Shown: positions 25,227 to 34,384, counted from the first letter of the stretch. The stretch: 64,000 nt of DNA from Streptomyces sp. CGMCC 4.7035 (GCF_031583065.1 NZ_CP134053.1:2790001-2854000); one strand, 5' to 3'. Made by a program: numbers and translations. Notes: generated from the letters alone by a model not told the origin.

Positions 25227-26273
25227 CGCTCTCTGCGCGAGTACGCCTTCAACAAGCTCCGACGCGACGAGGCGCCGCCCGAGGTCCGCACTGTCCTGTC
25301 GTGGATAGCCCGCAACTCCCTGCCCATGACGGCCTGGGAGGGCACCAAACGCGTCGACGCCGTCCTGCACGCGCTCGACACACTTTTGGACGGTAGCCCG
25401 GCCGCCGCCAGCTCCGTCAAGCGCGAGCAGCGGATCCTCAACGTGGCGATGAAGTACGCCGTCCGGCAGAAGATCCTCACCGCCAACCCGCTCCCGAAGG
25501 GAAAGGAGGAGGGCGCCGCCCCGAAGGTGGCCGAGGCTGTCGACAAGCGGTCGCTGCTCAATCCGGGTCAGGTTGCCGGCCTCCTGGCCTGGATCGCCGA
25601 CCGCCCTCGCACCGGCCACCGCCTCCACGCCTTTTTCGCCACCCTGTACTACGCCGGTCTGCGGCCGGAGGAGGCCGTAGCCCTCCGCGTCAGCGCCGCC
25701 ACACTGCCCGCTGAGGGCTGGGGCGAGCTGCTCGTCCACACCGCCGAGCCCGAGGTCGGCAGCCAGTGGACCGACGACGGCCGCGTCCATGAGACCCGCG
25801 ATCTCAAGGGTCGCGCCGAGGGCGACACCCGCCCCGTCCCCGCCCACCCGGCACTCGTCGCTGTCCTTCGCGACCTGATCAAGAGGGACGGCATCCAACC
25901 GGGCGACCTGTTCTTCCCCGGCGAAAAGGGCGGGCTGCTGGCCGGATCGGTCTTCCGCCGTGCCTGGAACAAGGCCCGCAAGGCGGTCCTGCCGGAGCAC
26001 GAACACGAGTCACCCGTGGGCAAGCGCGTCTACGACCTGCGCCACACCTGCCTGACTACCTGGCTCAACAACGGCATCCCACCCGCCCAGGTCGCCGAGT
26101 GGGCTGGCAACAGTGTCCCCGTCCTGCTCGCTACCTACGCCCGCTGCATCACGGGCCAGCTCGCCGAGCTCCAGCAGCGCATCGAAGGCCCCCAGCGACT
26201 GCCCGTCGGGCCGGCCCCGAGCATGCCGGTGCCCAAGCCTGGATCCACGCCCGCACCGCGTCGCCGAGCCTGA
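25227..26273 (+). pseudogene. N-terminally truncated tyrosine recombinase (integrase)
   Basis: About 348 residues of an actinomycete phage/AICE-type integrase remain, from LREYAFNKLRRDEAPPEV through the core-binding domain. The catalytic region has Arg in YYAGLRPEEAV, HxxR in RVYDLRHTCLTTW, and the tyrosine in LLATYARCI. The His usually found before the tyrosine reads Asn in WAGNSVPV. The usual N-terminal 100 or so residues are missing; the same frame runs upstream into the ROK relic. It points toward the right-hand att repeat and was probably the integrase of this or a related element. Confidence 0.75.
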
Positions 26274-26317
26274 ACCGGGCGCAGGGACGCGCAGATCTTC
26301 GATCCCGGCGCCGGCGT

Positions 26318-28231
26318 TCAGTCGGTGATGTCGACGCCGTATCCGCGTGCGAGGGCGTCGAGGCCGTGGTCGTAGCCCTGGCCGACGGCGCGTAGGCGCC
26401 ACACCGGGCCCCTGCGGTAGATCTCCGCGAGCAGCATGGTGCGTTCGGTGGTGGCGGCGTCCAGGGTTGCCCGGGCGAGCGGTGCCCCGCTGCTGCCGGG
26501 GGCCGCACCGATCTGGATCGCACCGACCGTCCCGAAGGTGGTGGCGCCGTCGATGGCGGCAGCGACGACGACCTTGCGCGTCGCGGGTGGCAGGGAAGCC
26601 AGGTCGAGGGCGATGGTCTGTTCGGCCGGGCCGCCGGTGAGCAGTCGCACGGTTCCGGCAGGGCTCTCCGGAGCTCCGTAGAAGATGAAGTCCTCGTCGA
26701 AGGTGACCTGTTCGTCCTCGTCGAGGAGGAAGGCGACGACGTCGATTTCGTAGTCGGTCTGCGGGGCCCAGCTGGCGGTGACGTACCACTCGGGCGCGGG
26801 TCTGCCGTGCGGCATGGGCAGGTCGATGACGCCGCCTCTTGGCATCACGTGCGGCTCCTGGGTCCGGAGTGTCGTCGCGGCCGCCGGTGCGGTGGCGGTC
26901 GGAGCGGTGAGCCAGTGGAGGTCGTGCACGGGGAGTTCGAGGGCGGTGATGCGGCTCATTCGCCGGTCGCCCTGCCCTCCCTCCAGGAGTACGACGTCGG
27001 TGACGCCGGCGGACAGGTTGATTGCCGCGGACCCGCCCAGCTCGACGATGCGGGTACGGGCCGCTGCGGCATCGGCATGGACACCGCCGACCACTAGCAC
27101 GCGACGCCCGGCCAGGGGCTTGTCCAAGGTGCCGGCGGAGGGCTCCGGTCGTCGCGGAGCGGGTGCTGGCACATCGGGGGCGGCCGTGGGGAGATCTGCT
27201 GTTTCCGGGACGGGTGCGGCAGAGGTTGTGGTGGGCGCCAACTCCATGGGCCCGGCGACTGGTTCTGCTTCCGGTTTAGCCGCGGGGGCGACAGCGACGG
27301 CCGTCGCCTCATGCGCTGTTCCCGGCCGTACGTCGGCCAGCAGCCGCAGGAAGGTGTGCTCGTCGATGACCGGCACGCCTTCGGCGAGTGCGCGTCGGGC
27401 CTTCGCCGAACCGGACGCCGGTTCATTGGTGACCAGCACGCTCGTGTGCCGGCTGACGGAGGTCATCATGTTCAGCCCGGCGGCAACCGCCCGCCCCACC
27501 AGCTCCGCCCGGGCATGGGCAGTCTCACCGGTGATCGCGACCTTCATCCCCTGCCGGAGAGGCCCGCCGGGAGTCGGCCGTCCCGGGTTGCGGTAGGCGC
27601 AGGGAGTCTTCGGCGGCTTCGGCGTGAACTGCGACTCAGCCCGGGGCGGGCAGGTCACCAGCGGCAGGGGCAGATCGAGCCGCGCTGCCTCGCGCAGCGA
27701 CGCCCGCAGGATCCCGGCCAGCACACGAGTGTCGTCCAGAGCATCGTGCGCCCGCTGCTGGGGGACGCCGTAATGAGCGGCGAGGGTGCCGAGCTTCATG
27801 TCGCCCGTCGGTGGATCCACCTGGCGATTCAGAGCCAGGGTGCACAGCCGCTGCGACACCGGCAGCCACATCCGCGCACGGGCGAACTCGTAGGCCAGGA
27901 AGTCGTAGTCGAACTGGGCGTTATGGGCCACCAGGACCCGGTCCTGAAGCATCGCGCCGATCCGCCCGGCGACTTGGTCGAAGGTCGGCGCCCCCTGTAA
28001 CCGCTCGACGGTCAGCCCGTGCACCCTCACCGGTCCCGGATCGCAGCCCGGATTGAGCAGTGTCGAGAACTCCCCGGTCTGCTCGCCGTCCGGACCGATC
28101 GTGATCACCGCGACGGAGAGCACGCGATCTCGCCGGGCCATGAGGCCCGACGTCTCCACATCAACCAAGGCCCAGTCGTGTGCGTAGTCGCCCCTGTCGG
28201 ACGCATCGAAGGAGGTGGAGACGAGACTCAT
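26318..28231 (-). CDS. DEDDh exonuclease – two BRCT domains – TerD fusion protein
   Basis: The 637-residue protein combines four modules. Residues about 15–190 are a DnaQ-type 3'-5' exonuclease with a complete DEDDh set (DVETSG, NAQFDYDF, RAHDALDD). Residues about 225–300 and 376–445 resemble BRCT domains (MKVAITGETAHARAELVGRA; GRRVLVVGGVHADAAAARTR), joined by a Pro/Ala linker. Residues about 480–637 are a TerD/CABP-type stress domain ending RAVGQGYDHGLDALARGYGV. Exonuclease plus TerD suggests DNA processing linked to stress or element defence, which is inference. It converges with the truncated integrase (44 bases apart) and lies just inside the right att repeat. Confidence 0.88.
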   Translation of the reverse strand: MSLVSTSFDASDRGDYAHDWALVDVETSGLMARRDRVLSVAVITIGPDGEQTGEFSTLLNPGCDPGPVRVHGLTVERLQGAPTFDQVAGRIGAMLQDRVLVAHNAQFDYDFLAYEFARARMWLPVSQRLCTLALNRQVDPPTGDMKLGTLAAHYGVPQQRAHDALDDTRVLAGILRASLREAARLDLPLPLVTCPPRAESQFTPKPPKTPCAYRNPGRPTPGGPLRQGMKVAITGETAHARAELVGRAVAAGLNMMTSVSRHTSVLVTNEPASGSAKARRALAEGVPVIDEHTFLRLLADVRPGTAHEATAVAVAPAAKPEAEPVAGPMELAPTTTSAAPVPETADLPTAAPDVPAPAPRRPEPSAGTLDKPLAGRRVLVVGGVHADAAAARTRIVELGGSAAINLSAGVTDVVLLEGGQGDRRMSRITALELPVHDLHWLTAPTATAPAAATTLRTQEPHVMPRGGVIDLPMPHGRPAPEWYVTASWAPQTDYEIDVVAFLLDEDEQVTFDEDFIFYGAPESPAGTVRLLTGGPAEQTIALDLASLPPATRKVVVAAAIDGATTFGTVGAIQIGAAPGSSGAPLARATLDAATTERTMLLAEIYRRGPVWRLRAVGQGYDHGLDALARGYGVDITD

Positions 28232-28522
28232 GGCGGCAAGGATGATCTGATATCCAGCGCTCCCTCAACCTGTATGCCGATTTGCCCTCACCTATTCGGT
28301 TGTGGCGACGTGGTCGGCCCGCGGCGACTGCAGAGAGACCGCGCCGAAACTTCGGGACGTTTTCGGGAAGGACACCCGCCGAGGGCCGGACGAAATCGTC
28401 TCCAGCCGGACACCAACCGACTCCGCCCGGGGGTCCACCCGCGCACGGGGAGCTGCTCCGACGATCCTTGTAAAGGGCCTCTGACCAGCGAAAACGCTTT
28501 CCCGATGGGAGGGCGGAGACTG

Positions 28523-28570
28523 GGCGCCCCCGGCAGGACTCGAACCTGCGGCCAAGCGCTTAGAAGGCGC
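28523..28570. repeat. Right copy of the 48-bp direct repeat (putative att site)
   Basis: This block is identical to 14745–14792 and again represents the 3' half of tRNA-Arg(UCU). No 5' tRNA half follows at the expected distance. The two copies bracket 13.7 kb. The gap 28232–28522 before it shows no gene. Confidence 0.8.
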
Positions 28571-28649
28571 TTGCTTTGTTTTGGCGGGTTCGGGCATCGA
28601 CGGCGAGCCGCTGATGGCTGTTCGGTGGCTGCCAAACAGGCGATCCCAC

Positions 28650-29015
28650 TGTGATCTCTGGCCAAGGCCGGCATCATTCCGCCGCGCGCCAAGGGCGCGA
28701 AGGACTGGCAACGGGAGGCGGCGCCGAAGGACGGCTTCCACGTGCTGCGGCATACCTACGCCTCGATCATGCTGGAAGCAGGGGAGTCCGTGGTGACGTT
28801 GGCACGATGGCTCGGGCACTCGTCCTCCGGCTGTCACGCTTGGTTACTATGCTCACTTCATGCCGGAGGCCGGAAGCAAGGGGCGCACCGCCATTGACGG
28901 ACTGCTGGGGGAGAGAGGGGACGAGGATGCCGGTCGAAACTCCCCAGTTCTCCCCAGCGCTGATCGGGGAGGTTTCGCCAGAGTGCACCATCTTGGAGCT
29001 GGCCGTGGAATGTAA
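28650..29015 (+). pseudogene. Frameshifted C-terminal remnant of a second tyrosine integrase
   Basis: The frame reads GFHVLRHTYASIMLEAGESV then TLARWLGHSS, the HxxR and GHS boxes of a tyrosine recombinase. After a frameshift near 28833 it continues AVTLGYYAHFMPEAGSKGRT to a stop at 29015, supplying the catalytic tyrosine. The N-terminus is absent. It lies just outside the right att repeat and belongs to a different integrase lineage from the one at 25.2 kb. Confidence 0.75.
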
Positions 29016-29042
29016 GGTAAACGATCCGTGGGTCCTCGGAAG

Positions 29043-29957
29043 ATGCTGAAAAAGGTCACCGCCACCCGTTATATCGAACCCCTGCGCTCCGGCGGCTCCG
29101 TGCCCGGAGTCGTCGAGGCCGACGACCTCGGAACGTACGTCGTGAAGTTCACCGGCTCTGCTCAGGGCGTGAAGGCGCTGGTCGCCGAGGTGATCGTCGG
29201 CGAGCTGGCCCGCAGGCTCGGGCTGCGCGTCCCCGAGCTGGTCCTCGCCCACTTCGACCCGGAGATCGCCGCGCACGAACCGCACCAGGAGGTGCGCGAC
29301 CTGCTGAACGCGAGCCCCGGCCTCAACCTGGGCATGGACTGTCTCCCGGGGGCGCGGGATTTCACCCCGGAGGTCGCCCAGGCCTGCACGGTCGACCCGC
29401 TGGAGGCGGGCAGGGTCATCTGGCTCGACGCCCTGACCGTGAACGTCGATCGCACGGTCCACAGCTCGAACCTCATGGTCTGGCCCACCTTCGGCACCGC
29501 ACCCCCGAAGCTGTGGCTGATCGACCACGGTGCCGCCCTCGTCTTCCACCACCGCTGGGACGCCTCCGCCCCGGAGAAGGCGTACGACTTCCGCCACCAC
29601 GCCCTCGGGCACTACACCCCGGACATGCGGGGCGCCGAGGCCGAGCTCGCGCCCAAGGTGACCGAGGAGCTGCTGCGCGAGGTCACCGAGGAGGTGCCGG
29701 ACGCCTGGCTGGCCGGTGAGCCGGGCTTCGCGACGCCCGGCGAGGTCCGGGACGCGTATGTCGCCTACCTCTCGGCCCGGGTGAAGGCGTCCGAGTCCTG
29801 GCTGCCCACCGATTTCCCCACCCGGGAGGAACTCGCCGCCGAGGAGGCCCTGCGGGCGGCACGGACACAGCAAGGCCGGCCGGACTGGCTCAAGCGGGTC
29901 CCGGACCTGCACGGCAAGCCGGCGGCACGACAGGATTGGTCGGTGCACCTCGGATGA
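29043..29957 (+). CDS. HipA-family kinase-like protein
   Basis: The 304-residue protein opens MLKKVTATRYIEPLRSGGSV and carries VVEADDLGTYVVKFTGSAQG, then a catalytic-loop-like segment LDALTVNVDRTVHSSNLMVW and a metal-site-like LWLIDHGAALVFHH. These are the N, D and DHG elements of the HipA/PI4K-like kinase fold. It lacks a HipB-type partner. Instead it is coupled by an ATGA overlap to a SelW-like gene. ATG 29043 is preferred by family resemblance; GTG 29028 is possible. Its target is unknown. Confidence 0.82.
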   Translation: MLKKVTATRYIEPLRSGGSVPGVVEADDLGTYVVKFTGSAQGVKALVAEVIVGELARRLGLRVPELVLAHFDPEIAAHEPHQEVRDLLNASPGLNLGMDCLPGARDFTPEVAQACTVDPLEAGRVIWLDALTVNVDRTVHSSNLMVWPTFGTAPPKLWLIDHGAALVFHHRWDASAPEKAYDFRHHALGHYTPDMRGAEAELAPKVTEELLREVTEEVPDAWLAGEPGFATPGEVRDAYVAYLSARVKASESWLPTDFPTREELAAEEALRAARTQQGRPDWLKRVPDLHGKPAARQDWSVHLG

Positions 29958-30244
29958 CGCAGACCCCCACGGCGCAGATCCATCGCGTCCAGATCGAGTA
30001 CTGCACCCAGTGCCGCTGGCTGCCCCGCGCGGCCTGGCTGGCGCAGGAGCTGCTCACGACGTTCGAGACCGAGTTGACGGAGCTGTCCCTGAAGCCGGGC
30101 AAGGGCGGTGTCTTCGTCGTCCGCGTGAACGACGAGGTCGTCTGGGACCGGCGCGAGCAGGGCTTCCCGGAGCCGACGGCCGTGAAGCGCCTCGTACGCG
30201 ACCGAGTGGCCCCGGGAAAGCCCCTGGGCCACTCGGAGAAGTGA
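29954..30244 (+). CDS. SelT/SelW/SelH-family (Rdx) thioredoxin-like protein
   Basis: The 96-residue protein has the Rdx redox motif as CTQCRW near residue 17 (CxxC in place of the CxxU of selenoproteins), then RAAWLAQELLTTF and GVFVVRVNDEVVWDRREQG, the typical SelW strand pattern. No UGA-Sec codon is needed. Its ATG overlaps the stop of the HipA-like gene. A thiol-redox role is likely; the link to the kinase is unexplained. Confidence 0.85.
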   Translation: MTQTPTAQIHRVQIEYCTQCRWLPRAAWLAQELLTTFETELTELSLKPGKGGVFVVRVNDEVVWDRREQGFPEPTAVKRLVRDRVAPGKPLGHSEK

Positions 30245-30247
30245 GCG

Positions 30248-31870
30248 TCAGCCCCTCAGCTGCTCGTACGCGGGCAAGGTCAGGAAGTCCGCGTAATCCT
30301 CGTCGAGGGCCACCTTCAGCAGCAGGTCGTGGGCCTGCTGCCAGTGGCCGGCCGTGAAGGCCTCCTCGCCGATCTCGTCCCGGATGTGTGCGAGTTCCTC
30401 GGCGGCCACCGTGCGGGCCAGCTCGGGGGTGGCCTTCTCGCCGTTCTCGAACTCGACGCCCGCGTTGATCCACTGCCAGATCTGGGAGCGGGAGATCTCG
30501 GCGGTGGCCGCGTCCTCCATGAGGTTGAAGATGGCGACCGCGCCGAGGCCGCGCAGCCAGGCCTCGATGTAACGGATGCCGACCTGGACGGCGTTGACGA
30601 GGCCCGCGTACGTGGGTCTGGCGTCCAGGGAGTCGACGGCGATCAGGTCGGCCGCCTTGACGTCGACGTCCTCGCGCAGCCGGTCCTTCTGGTTGGGCCG
30701 GTCTCCCAGCACGGCGTCGAAGGAGGCCATCGCGATCGGCACCAGGTCCGGGTGGGCGACCCAGGAGCCGTCGAAGCCGTCGTGCGCCTCGCGGTCCTTG
30801 TCCGCCTTGACCTTTTCGAAGGCGACCCTGTTGACCTCTTCGTCGCGCCGGGACGGGATGAACGCCGCCATGCCGCCGATCGCGTGCGCGCCGCGCTTGT
30901 GGCAGGTGCGGACGAGGAGTTCGGTGTACGCGCGCATGAACGGGGCCGTCATCGTGACCGCGTTGCGGTCCGGGAGGACGAACCTGGGGCCGCCGTCACG
31001 GAAGTTCTTGACGATGGAGAAGAGGTAGTCCCAGCGGCCCGCGTTCAGCCCGGAGGCATGATCGCGGAGCTCGTAGAGGATCTCCTCCATCTCGTACGCC
31101 GCCGTGATCGTCTCGATCAGGACGGTGGCGCGGACCGTGCCCTGCGGGATGCCGACGTAGTCCTGCGCGAAGACGAAGACGTCGTTCCAGAGGCGGGCCT
31201 CCGGGTGCGACTCGGTCTTCGGGAGGTAGAAGTACGGGCCCTTGCCGAGGTCCAGCAGGCGCTGGGCGTTGTGGAAGAAGTACAGGCCGAAGTCGACGAG
31301 GGCGCCCGGCACCTGCTGCCCGTCGACCTGGAGATGGCGCTCGTTCAGGTGCCAGCCGCGCGGGCGCATGACGACCGTCGCCAGCTCCTCGTTCGGACGC
31401 AGGGCGTACGACTTGCCGCTCGCCGGGTCGGTGAAGTCGATGGTCCGGGTGTAGGCGTCGATCAGGTTGAGCTGGCCGAGGACCACGTTCTCCCAGGTGG
31501 GCGCGGAGGCGTCCTCGAAGTCCGCGAGCCACACCTTCGCGCCGGAGTTGAGCGCGTTGATGGTCATCTTGCGGTCGGTGGGGCCGGTGATCTCCACGCG
31601 CCGGTCGTCTAGGGCCGCGGGTGCGGGGGCCACCTTCCAGGAGTCGTCCGCGCGGATCGCCGCGGTCTCCGGAAGAAAGTCGAGTGCCGAGGTACGGGCG
31701 ATCTCGGCACGGCGCTCCGCGCGGCGGGCCAGGAGCTCGTCACGCCGGGGAGTGAACCGCCGGTGCAACTCGGCCACGAAGGCGAGCGCCGCGTCGGTGA
31801 GGACCTCGTCCTGCCGGGGCAGGGGCTCGGCGTCGACGACGGCCGCCGGGGACGGCGCTGGTGCGGACAT
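30248..31870 (-). CDS. aceB: Malate synthase A
   Basis: This 540-residue enzyme condenses glyoxylate and acetyl-CoA to malate in the glyoxylate shunt. It has the type A length and motifs: [88 protein letters not shown] and the C-terminal catalytic region [20 protein letters not shown]. Three genes away lies the allantoin locus, whose allantoicase branch yields glyoxylate. The product of allC would thus feed this enzyme, and a motif shared with the allB promoter suggests co-regulation. Confidence 0.96.
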   Translation of the reverse strand: MSAPAPSPAAVVDAEPLPRQDEVLTDAALAFVAELHRRFTPRRDELLARRAERRAEIARTSALDFLPETAAIRADDSWKVAPAPAALDDRRVEITGPTDRKMTINALNSGAKVWLADFEDASAPTWENVVLGQLNLIDAYTRTIDFTDPASGKSYALRPNEELATVVMRPRGWHLNERHLQVDGQQVPGALVDFGLYFFHNAQRLLDLGKGPYFYLPKTESHPEARLWNDVFVFAQDYVGIPQGTVRATVLIETITAAYEMEEILYELRDHASGLNAGRWDYLFSIVKNFRDGGPRFVLPDRNAVTMTAPFMRAYTELLVRTCHKRGAHAIGGMAAFIPSRRDEEVNRVAFEKVKADKDREAHDGFDGSWVAHPDLVPIAMASFDAVLGDRPNQKDRLREDVDVKAADLIAVDSLDARPTYAGLVNAVQVGIRYIEAWLRGLGAVAIFNLMEDAATAEISRSQIWQWINAGVEFENGEKATPELARTVAAEELAHIRDEIGEEAFTAGHWQQAHDLLLKVALDEDYADFLTLPAYEQLRG

Positions 31871-31990
31871 GAGCTGTCACTTCCTTCAGCGAGCGGACAT
31901 GAGTGCACGGCGGCACTCGGTGCCATGGGGGCCGGATGCGGCTGACTGCGCCTGGTGAGCGGCCAGACACTTCTGGGCAGTGGATACTAG

Positions 31991-32007
31991 TTTCCTCATG
32001 GTGGAAG
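31991..32007. promoter_or_regulatory. Candidate IclR/AllR-type operator upstream of aceB
   Basis: TTTCC and GGAAG are separated by seven bases, about 120 bases upstream of the malate synthase start. The same TTCC-N7-GGAA layout occurs upstream of allB at 34415–34429. Binding by the IclR-type protein encoded at 33443–34249 is inferred. Confidence 0.45.
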
Positions 32008-32072
32008 TTCAATGATTTGTTGACGTCGAGACTCTCTGCTTCGAGGCAAGGTGGCGCTCGGTGCCACCTCGT

Positions 32073-32672
32073 TCACTCAAGGTGGCCCAAGTCGCCCTCC
32101 GTGTCGATGTCGTACGGCTGTGCCACGTCCCCGCACTCGACGAGCGTGATCGCGTCCTCGTGCGCCCTGAGGTACGCGCGGGCCCCCCGGTCGCCCGTCG
32201 CCACCGCCGCGATGCCCGCCCAATGGCTCGCGCCGAACAGCACCGGATGCCCCCGCACCCCCGCGTACGCGGCCGAGACCAGCGACGTCTCGTTCCGGTA
32301 CGCGGCGAGGATGCGGGCCACCGCCTCCGGGCCGATACCGGGCTGGTCGACGAGCGAGACGAGGGCGGCGGATGCGCCCGTCCCCGCGAGCGAGTCGAGC
32401 CCGGCCCGCAGCGAGGAGCCCATGCCCCCCTCCCAGTCCGGGTTGTCCACGAGAACGCAGCCGTCGAGGTCCGCCTGGGCCCGTACGGCATCGGCCGCCG
32501 CCCCCAGGACCACATGAACGCGGCGGCATCCGGCCGCACGCAGGACCCCCACCGCGTACTCCACGAGCGGCCGACCCCGGTGTGGGAGCAGTGCCTTGGG
32601 CCGTCCGCCGAGGCGTCGCCCGCCGCCTGCCGCGAGGAGCAACCCGACGACCTGGTCTTCATTTGGCGTCAT
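32073..32672 (-). CDS. MobA/MocA-like NTP transferase
   Basis: This 199-residue GT-A-fold nucleotidyltransferase has the N-terminal LLLAAGGGRRLGGRPKALLP signature (the family GxGxRxG...K loop), VDNPDWEGGMGSSLRAGLDS and SLVDQPGIGPEAVARIL. Relatives transfer CMP or GMP to molybdopterin (MocA/MobA), often near xanthine dehydrogenase. The position next to the purine-ring (allantoin) pathway supports a role in maturing a molybdenum hydroxylase. The ATG at 32672 is used. Confidence 0.88.
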   Translation of the reverse strand: MTPNEDQVVGLLLAAGGGRRLGGRPKALLPHRGRPLVEYAVGVLRAAGCRRVHVVLGAAADAVRAQADLDGCVLVDNPDWEGGMGSSLRAGLDSLAGTGASAALVSLVDQPGIGPEAVARILAAYRNETSLVSAAYAGVRGHPVLFGASHWAGIAAVATGDRGARAYLRAHEDAITLVECGDVAQPYDIDTEGDLGHLE

Positions 32673-32878
32673 ACGTCCTGCATACCGGACGCCGCGTAGG
32701 CCGCACGGTTTCCATGGGCTGAATTTGCGTCCCCACTGTGGCGCCCGGCGCACCGGGTGGCGTTTACTTGCCCGCGTCCCCCGGCGCCCGACCAACGCCA
32801 AGGGGCACCGGGCGACGTACCGAGCCGTGCGCACGAGGGCGTGCGAAGGCGCGCGAAGGGGTGCGAGGGGGGAGAGCT

Positions 32879-33193
32879 GTGTTGCGGAGCTTGGGGCAGA
32901 GGCCAGTGACCGGCAGCGACGAGGATCCGAGGGTGGTGGAACTGCGGACCGCGGTGTCCCGGCTGCGCCGGGAACTCGCCGCGCATCCCGCGGAGTTCTC
33001 CGACCGGGCCATTGCCGAGGACGAACTCGCCGCGCTCGCCGCGATGGCCGTGAGCGGCATCCCGGAGATCCCGCGCCTGCGTCGCTCCCTGCTGCTGATC
33101 GCGGGCGCGATCGGCTCGGTGAGCGCCCTGGGCAGGAGTCTGTCGGACGTCCGCAGCGCGGTGGAGCTGTTCGGGGAGCCGCCACGGACCTGA
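32879..33193 (+). CDS. Small conserved actinobacterial protein (DUF5955-like)
   Basis: The GTG at 32879 has a strong GGGGGGAG site, so the shorter 104-residue form is chosen over the open frame from 32738. The protein is helical, with TAVSRLRRELAAHPAEFSDR, AEDELAALAAMAVSG and a hydrophobic RSLLLIAGAIGSVSALG segment that could be amphipathic. I recall similar proteins as DUF5955 in Streptomyces; function unknown. Confidence 0.72.
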   Translation: MLRSLGQRPVTGSDEDPRVVELRTAVSRLRRELAAHPAEFSDRAIAEDELAALAAMAVSGIPEIPRLRRSLLLIAGAIGSVSALGRSLSDVRSAVELFGEPPRT

Positions 33194-33200
33194 CCGACGA

Positions 33201-33337
33201 CGCGTGCGGTCCGGGACCGTGCGGTGGCCACCGGCCGTGTATGCGGCGCGTGCGGGCCGGGGTCGTACGAGGGCGGCCACCAGCCGTGTGTGCGGCGCGT
33301 GCGGTCCGGGACCGGGCGGCGGCAGTTCCCGGCCGTG
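33201..33337. repeat. Three imperfect repeats of about 46–49 bp
   Basis: Units start near 33201, 33247 and 33296, each beginning CGCGTGCGG and containing a CCGTG/GCGG tail. They lie just after the DUF5955-like stop in the convergent gap with the IclR gene. Confidence 0.6.
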
Positions 33338-33363
33338 AGGTCGAGGGCTGCGCGCTGAGACGG

Positions 33364-33412
33364 TACGGCGAAGGGGCCGACCCGCGGGGTGCGGGTCGGC
33401 CCCTTCGCCGTA
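33364..33412. terminator. Strong bidirectional hairpin terminator
   Basis: A perfect 22-bp stem (arms 33364–33385 and 33391–33412) around a five-base loop lies between convergent genes, the small protein and the IclR regulator. Confidence 0.85.
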
Positions 33413-33442
33413 GGGCGTGGGCCGGGCTGTCCGGCGGCCGGA

Positions 33443-34249
33443 TCAGGTGGCTGGGCCGCCCGAACTCGCCAGCGTCTGCGACAGTTCCGCCGCCATCTGC
33501 TGAAGCACCGGCACGATCTTCTCCGTCGCCGCGTCCGTGACTCGGCCCGCGGGACCGGAGATGGAGATCGCCGCGGCCGTCGGGGAGTCGGGCACGGACA
33601 CCGCGAGGCACCGGACCCCTATCTCCTGCTCGTTGTCGTCGACCGCGTATCCGAGCCGGCGCACCTCCTCCAGGGCGGCGAGGAACGCGTCGGGCGTGGT
33701 GATCGTCTTCTCGGTCGCGGCGGGCATGCCCGTCCGGGCGAGCAGGGCGCGTACCTCGTCGTCCGGCGCGTTGGCGAGCAGTGCCTTGCCCACGCCCGTG
33801 GAGTGCGGCAGCACCCGCCGGCCCACCTCGGTGAACATCCGCATCGAGTGCTTGGACGGCACCTGCGCGACATACACGATCTCGTCGCCGTCGAGCAGCG
33901 CCATGTTCGCGGTCTCGCCCGTCTCTTCGACCAGGCGCGCGAGGCAGGGGCGCGCCCAGGCGCCGAGCAGCCGGGACGCCGACTCGCCGAGCCGGATCAG
34001 CCGGGGGCCGAGGGCGTAGCGCCGGTTGGCCTGCTGGCGCACATAACCGCAGGCCACGAGCGTGCGCATCAGGCGGTGGATGGTCGGGAGCGGAAGCCCG
34101 CTGCTCGTGGACAGCTCGCTGAGGCCGACCTCGCCGCCCGCGTCCGCCATCCGCTCCAGCAGGTCGAAGGCACGCTCAAGGGACTGGACGCCACCGCCGC
34201 CGGCGGACTTGGCGGGGGCGTCGCTGGCGCTGGACGTCGACGTCGACAC
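33443..34249 (-). CDS. allR: IclR-family regulator of the allantoin locus
   Basis: This 268-residue repressor has an N-terminal winged helix (VQSLERAFDLLERMADAGGE, LSELSTSSGLPLPTIHRLMR) and a GAF-like effector domain (ALLDGDEIVYVAQVPSKHSM, HSTGVGKALLANAP, EIGVRCLAVSVPD). Position and divergence from allantoinase match the AllR regulators of Streptomyces, which respond to allantoate/glyoxylate-type effectors. The symbol is given by synteny, not by a search. Confidence 0.85.
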   Translation of the reverse strand: MSTSTSSASDAPAKSAGGGGVQSLERAFDLLERMADAGGEVGLSELSTSSGLPLPTIHRLMRTLVACGYVRQQANRRYALGPRLIRLGESASRLLGAWARPCLARLVEETGETANMALLDGDEIVYVAQVPSKHSMRMFTEVGRRVLPHSTGVGKALLANAPDDEVRALLARTGMPAATEKTITTPDAFLAALEEVRRLGYAVDDNEQEIGVRCLAVSVPDSPTAAAISISGPAGRVTDAATEKIVPVLQQMAAELSQTLASSGGPAT

Positions 34250-34304
34250 GGCGCGTTCCTTTCGGGACTGGCGGGAAGGGCAGAAGCCTACCCGGCAGTC
34301 GATC

Positions 34305-34384
34305 GACTCCCTGGTGGTGTGACTCCCTGGTGGTGTGACTCCCTGGTGGTGTGACTCCCTGGTCGTGCGACTCCCTGGTCGTGC
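34305..34384. repeat. Five 16-bp tandem repeats between allR and allB
   Basis: The unit gactccctggtggtgt is perfect three times (34305, 34321, 34337), followed by two copies with CGTGC ends (34353, 34369). It lies about 55 bases upstream of the allR start. Spacing of about 1.5 helical turns would alternate faces. Function unknown. Confidence 0.85.

Noticed and set aside
28523..28570. A functional tRNA-Arg gene at the right repeat
   Set aside because: Only the anticodon-to-3' half is present, and no 5' acceptor strand or D-arm lies at the right distance.
34305..34384. CRISPR array
   Set aside because: The units are directly contiguous with no unique spacers, and no cas genes are present anywhere in the window.
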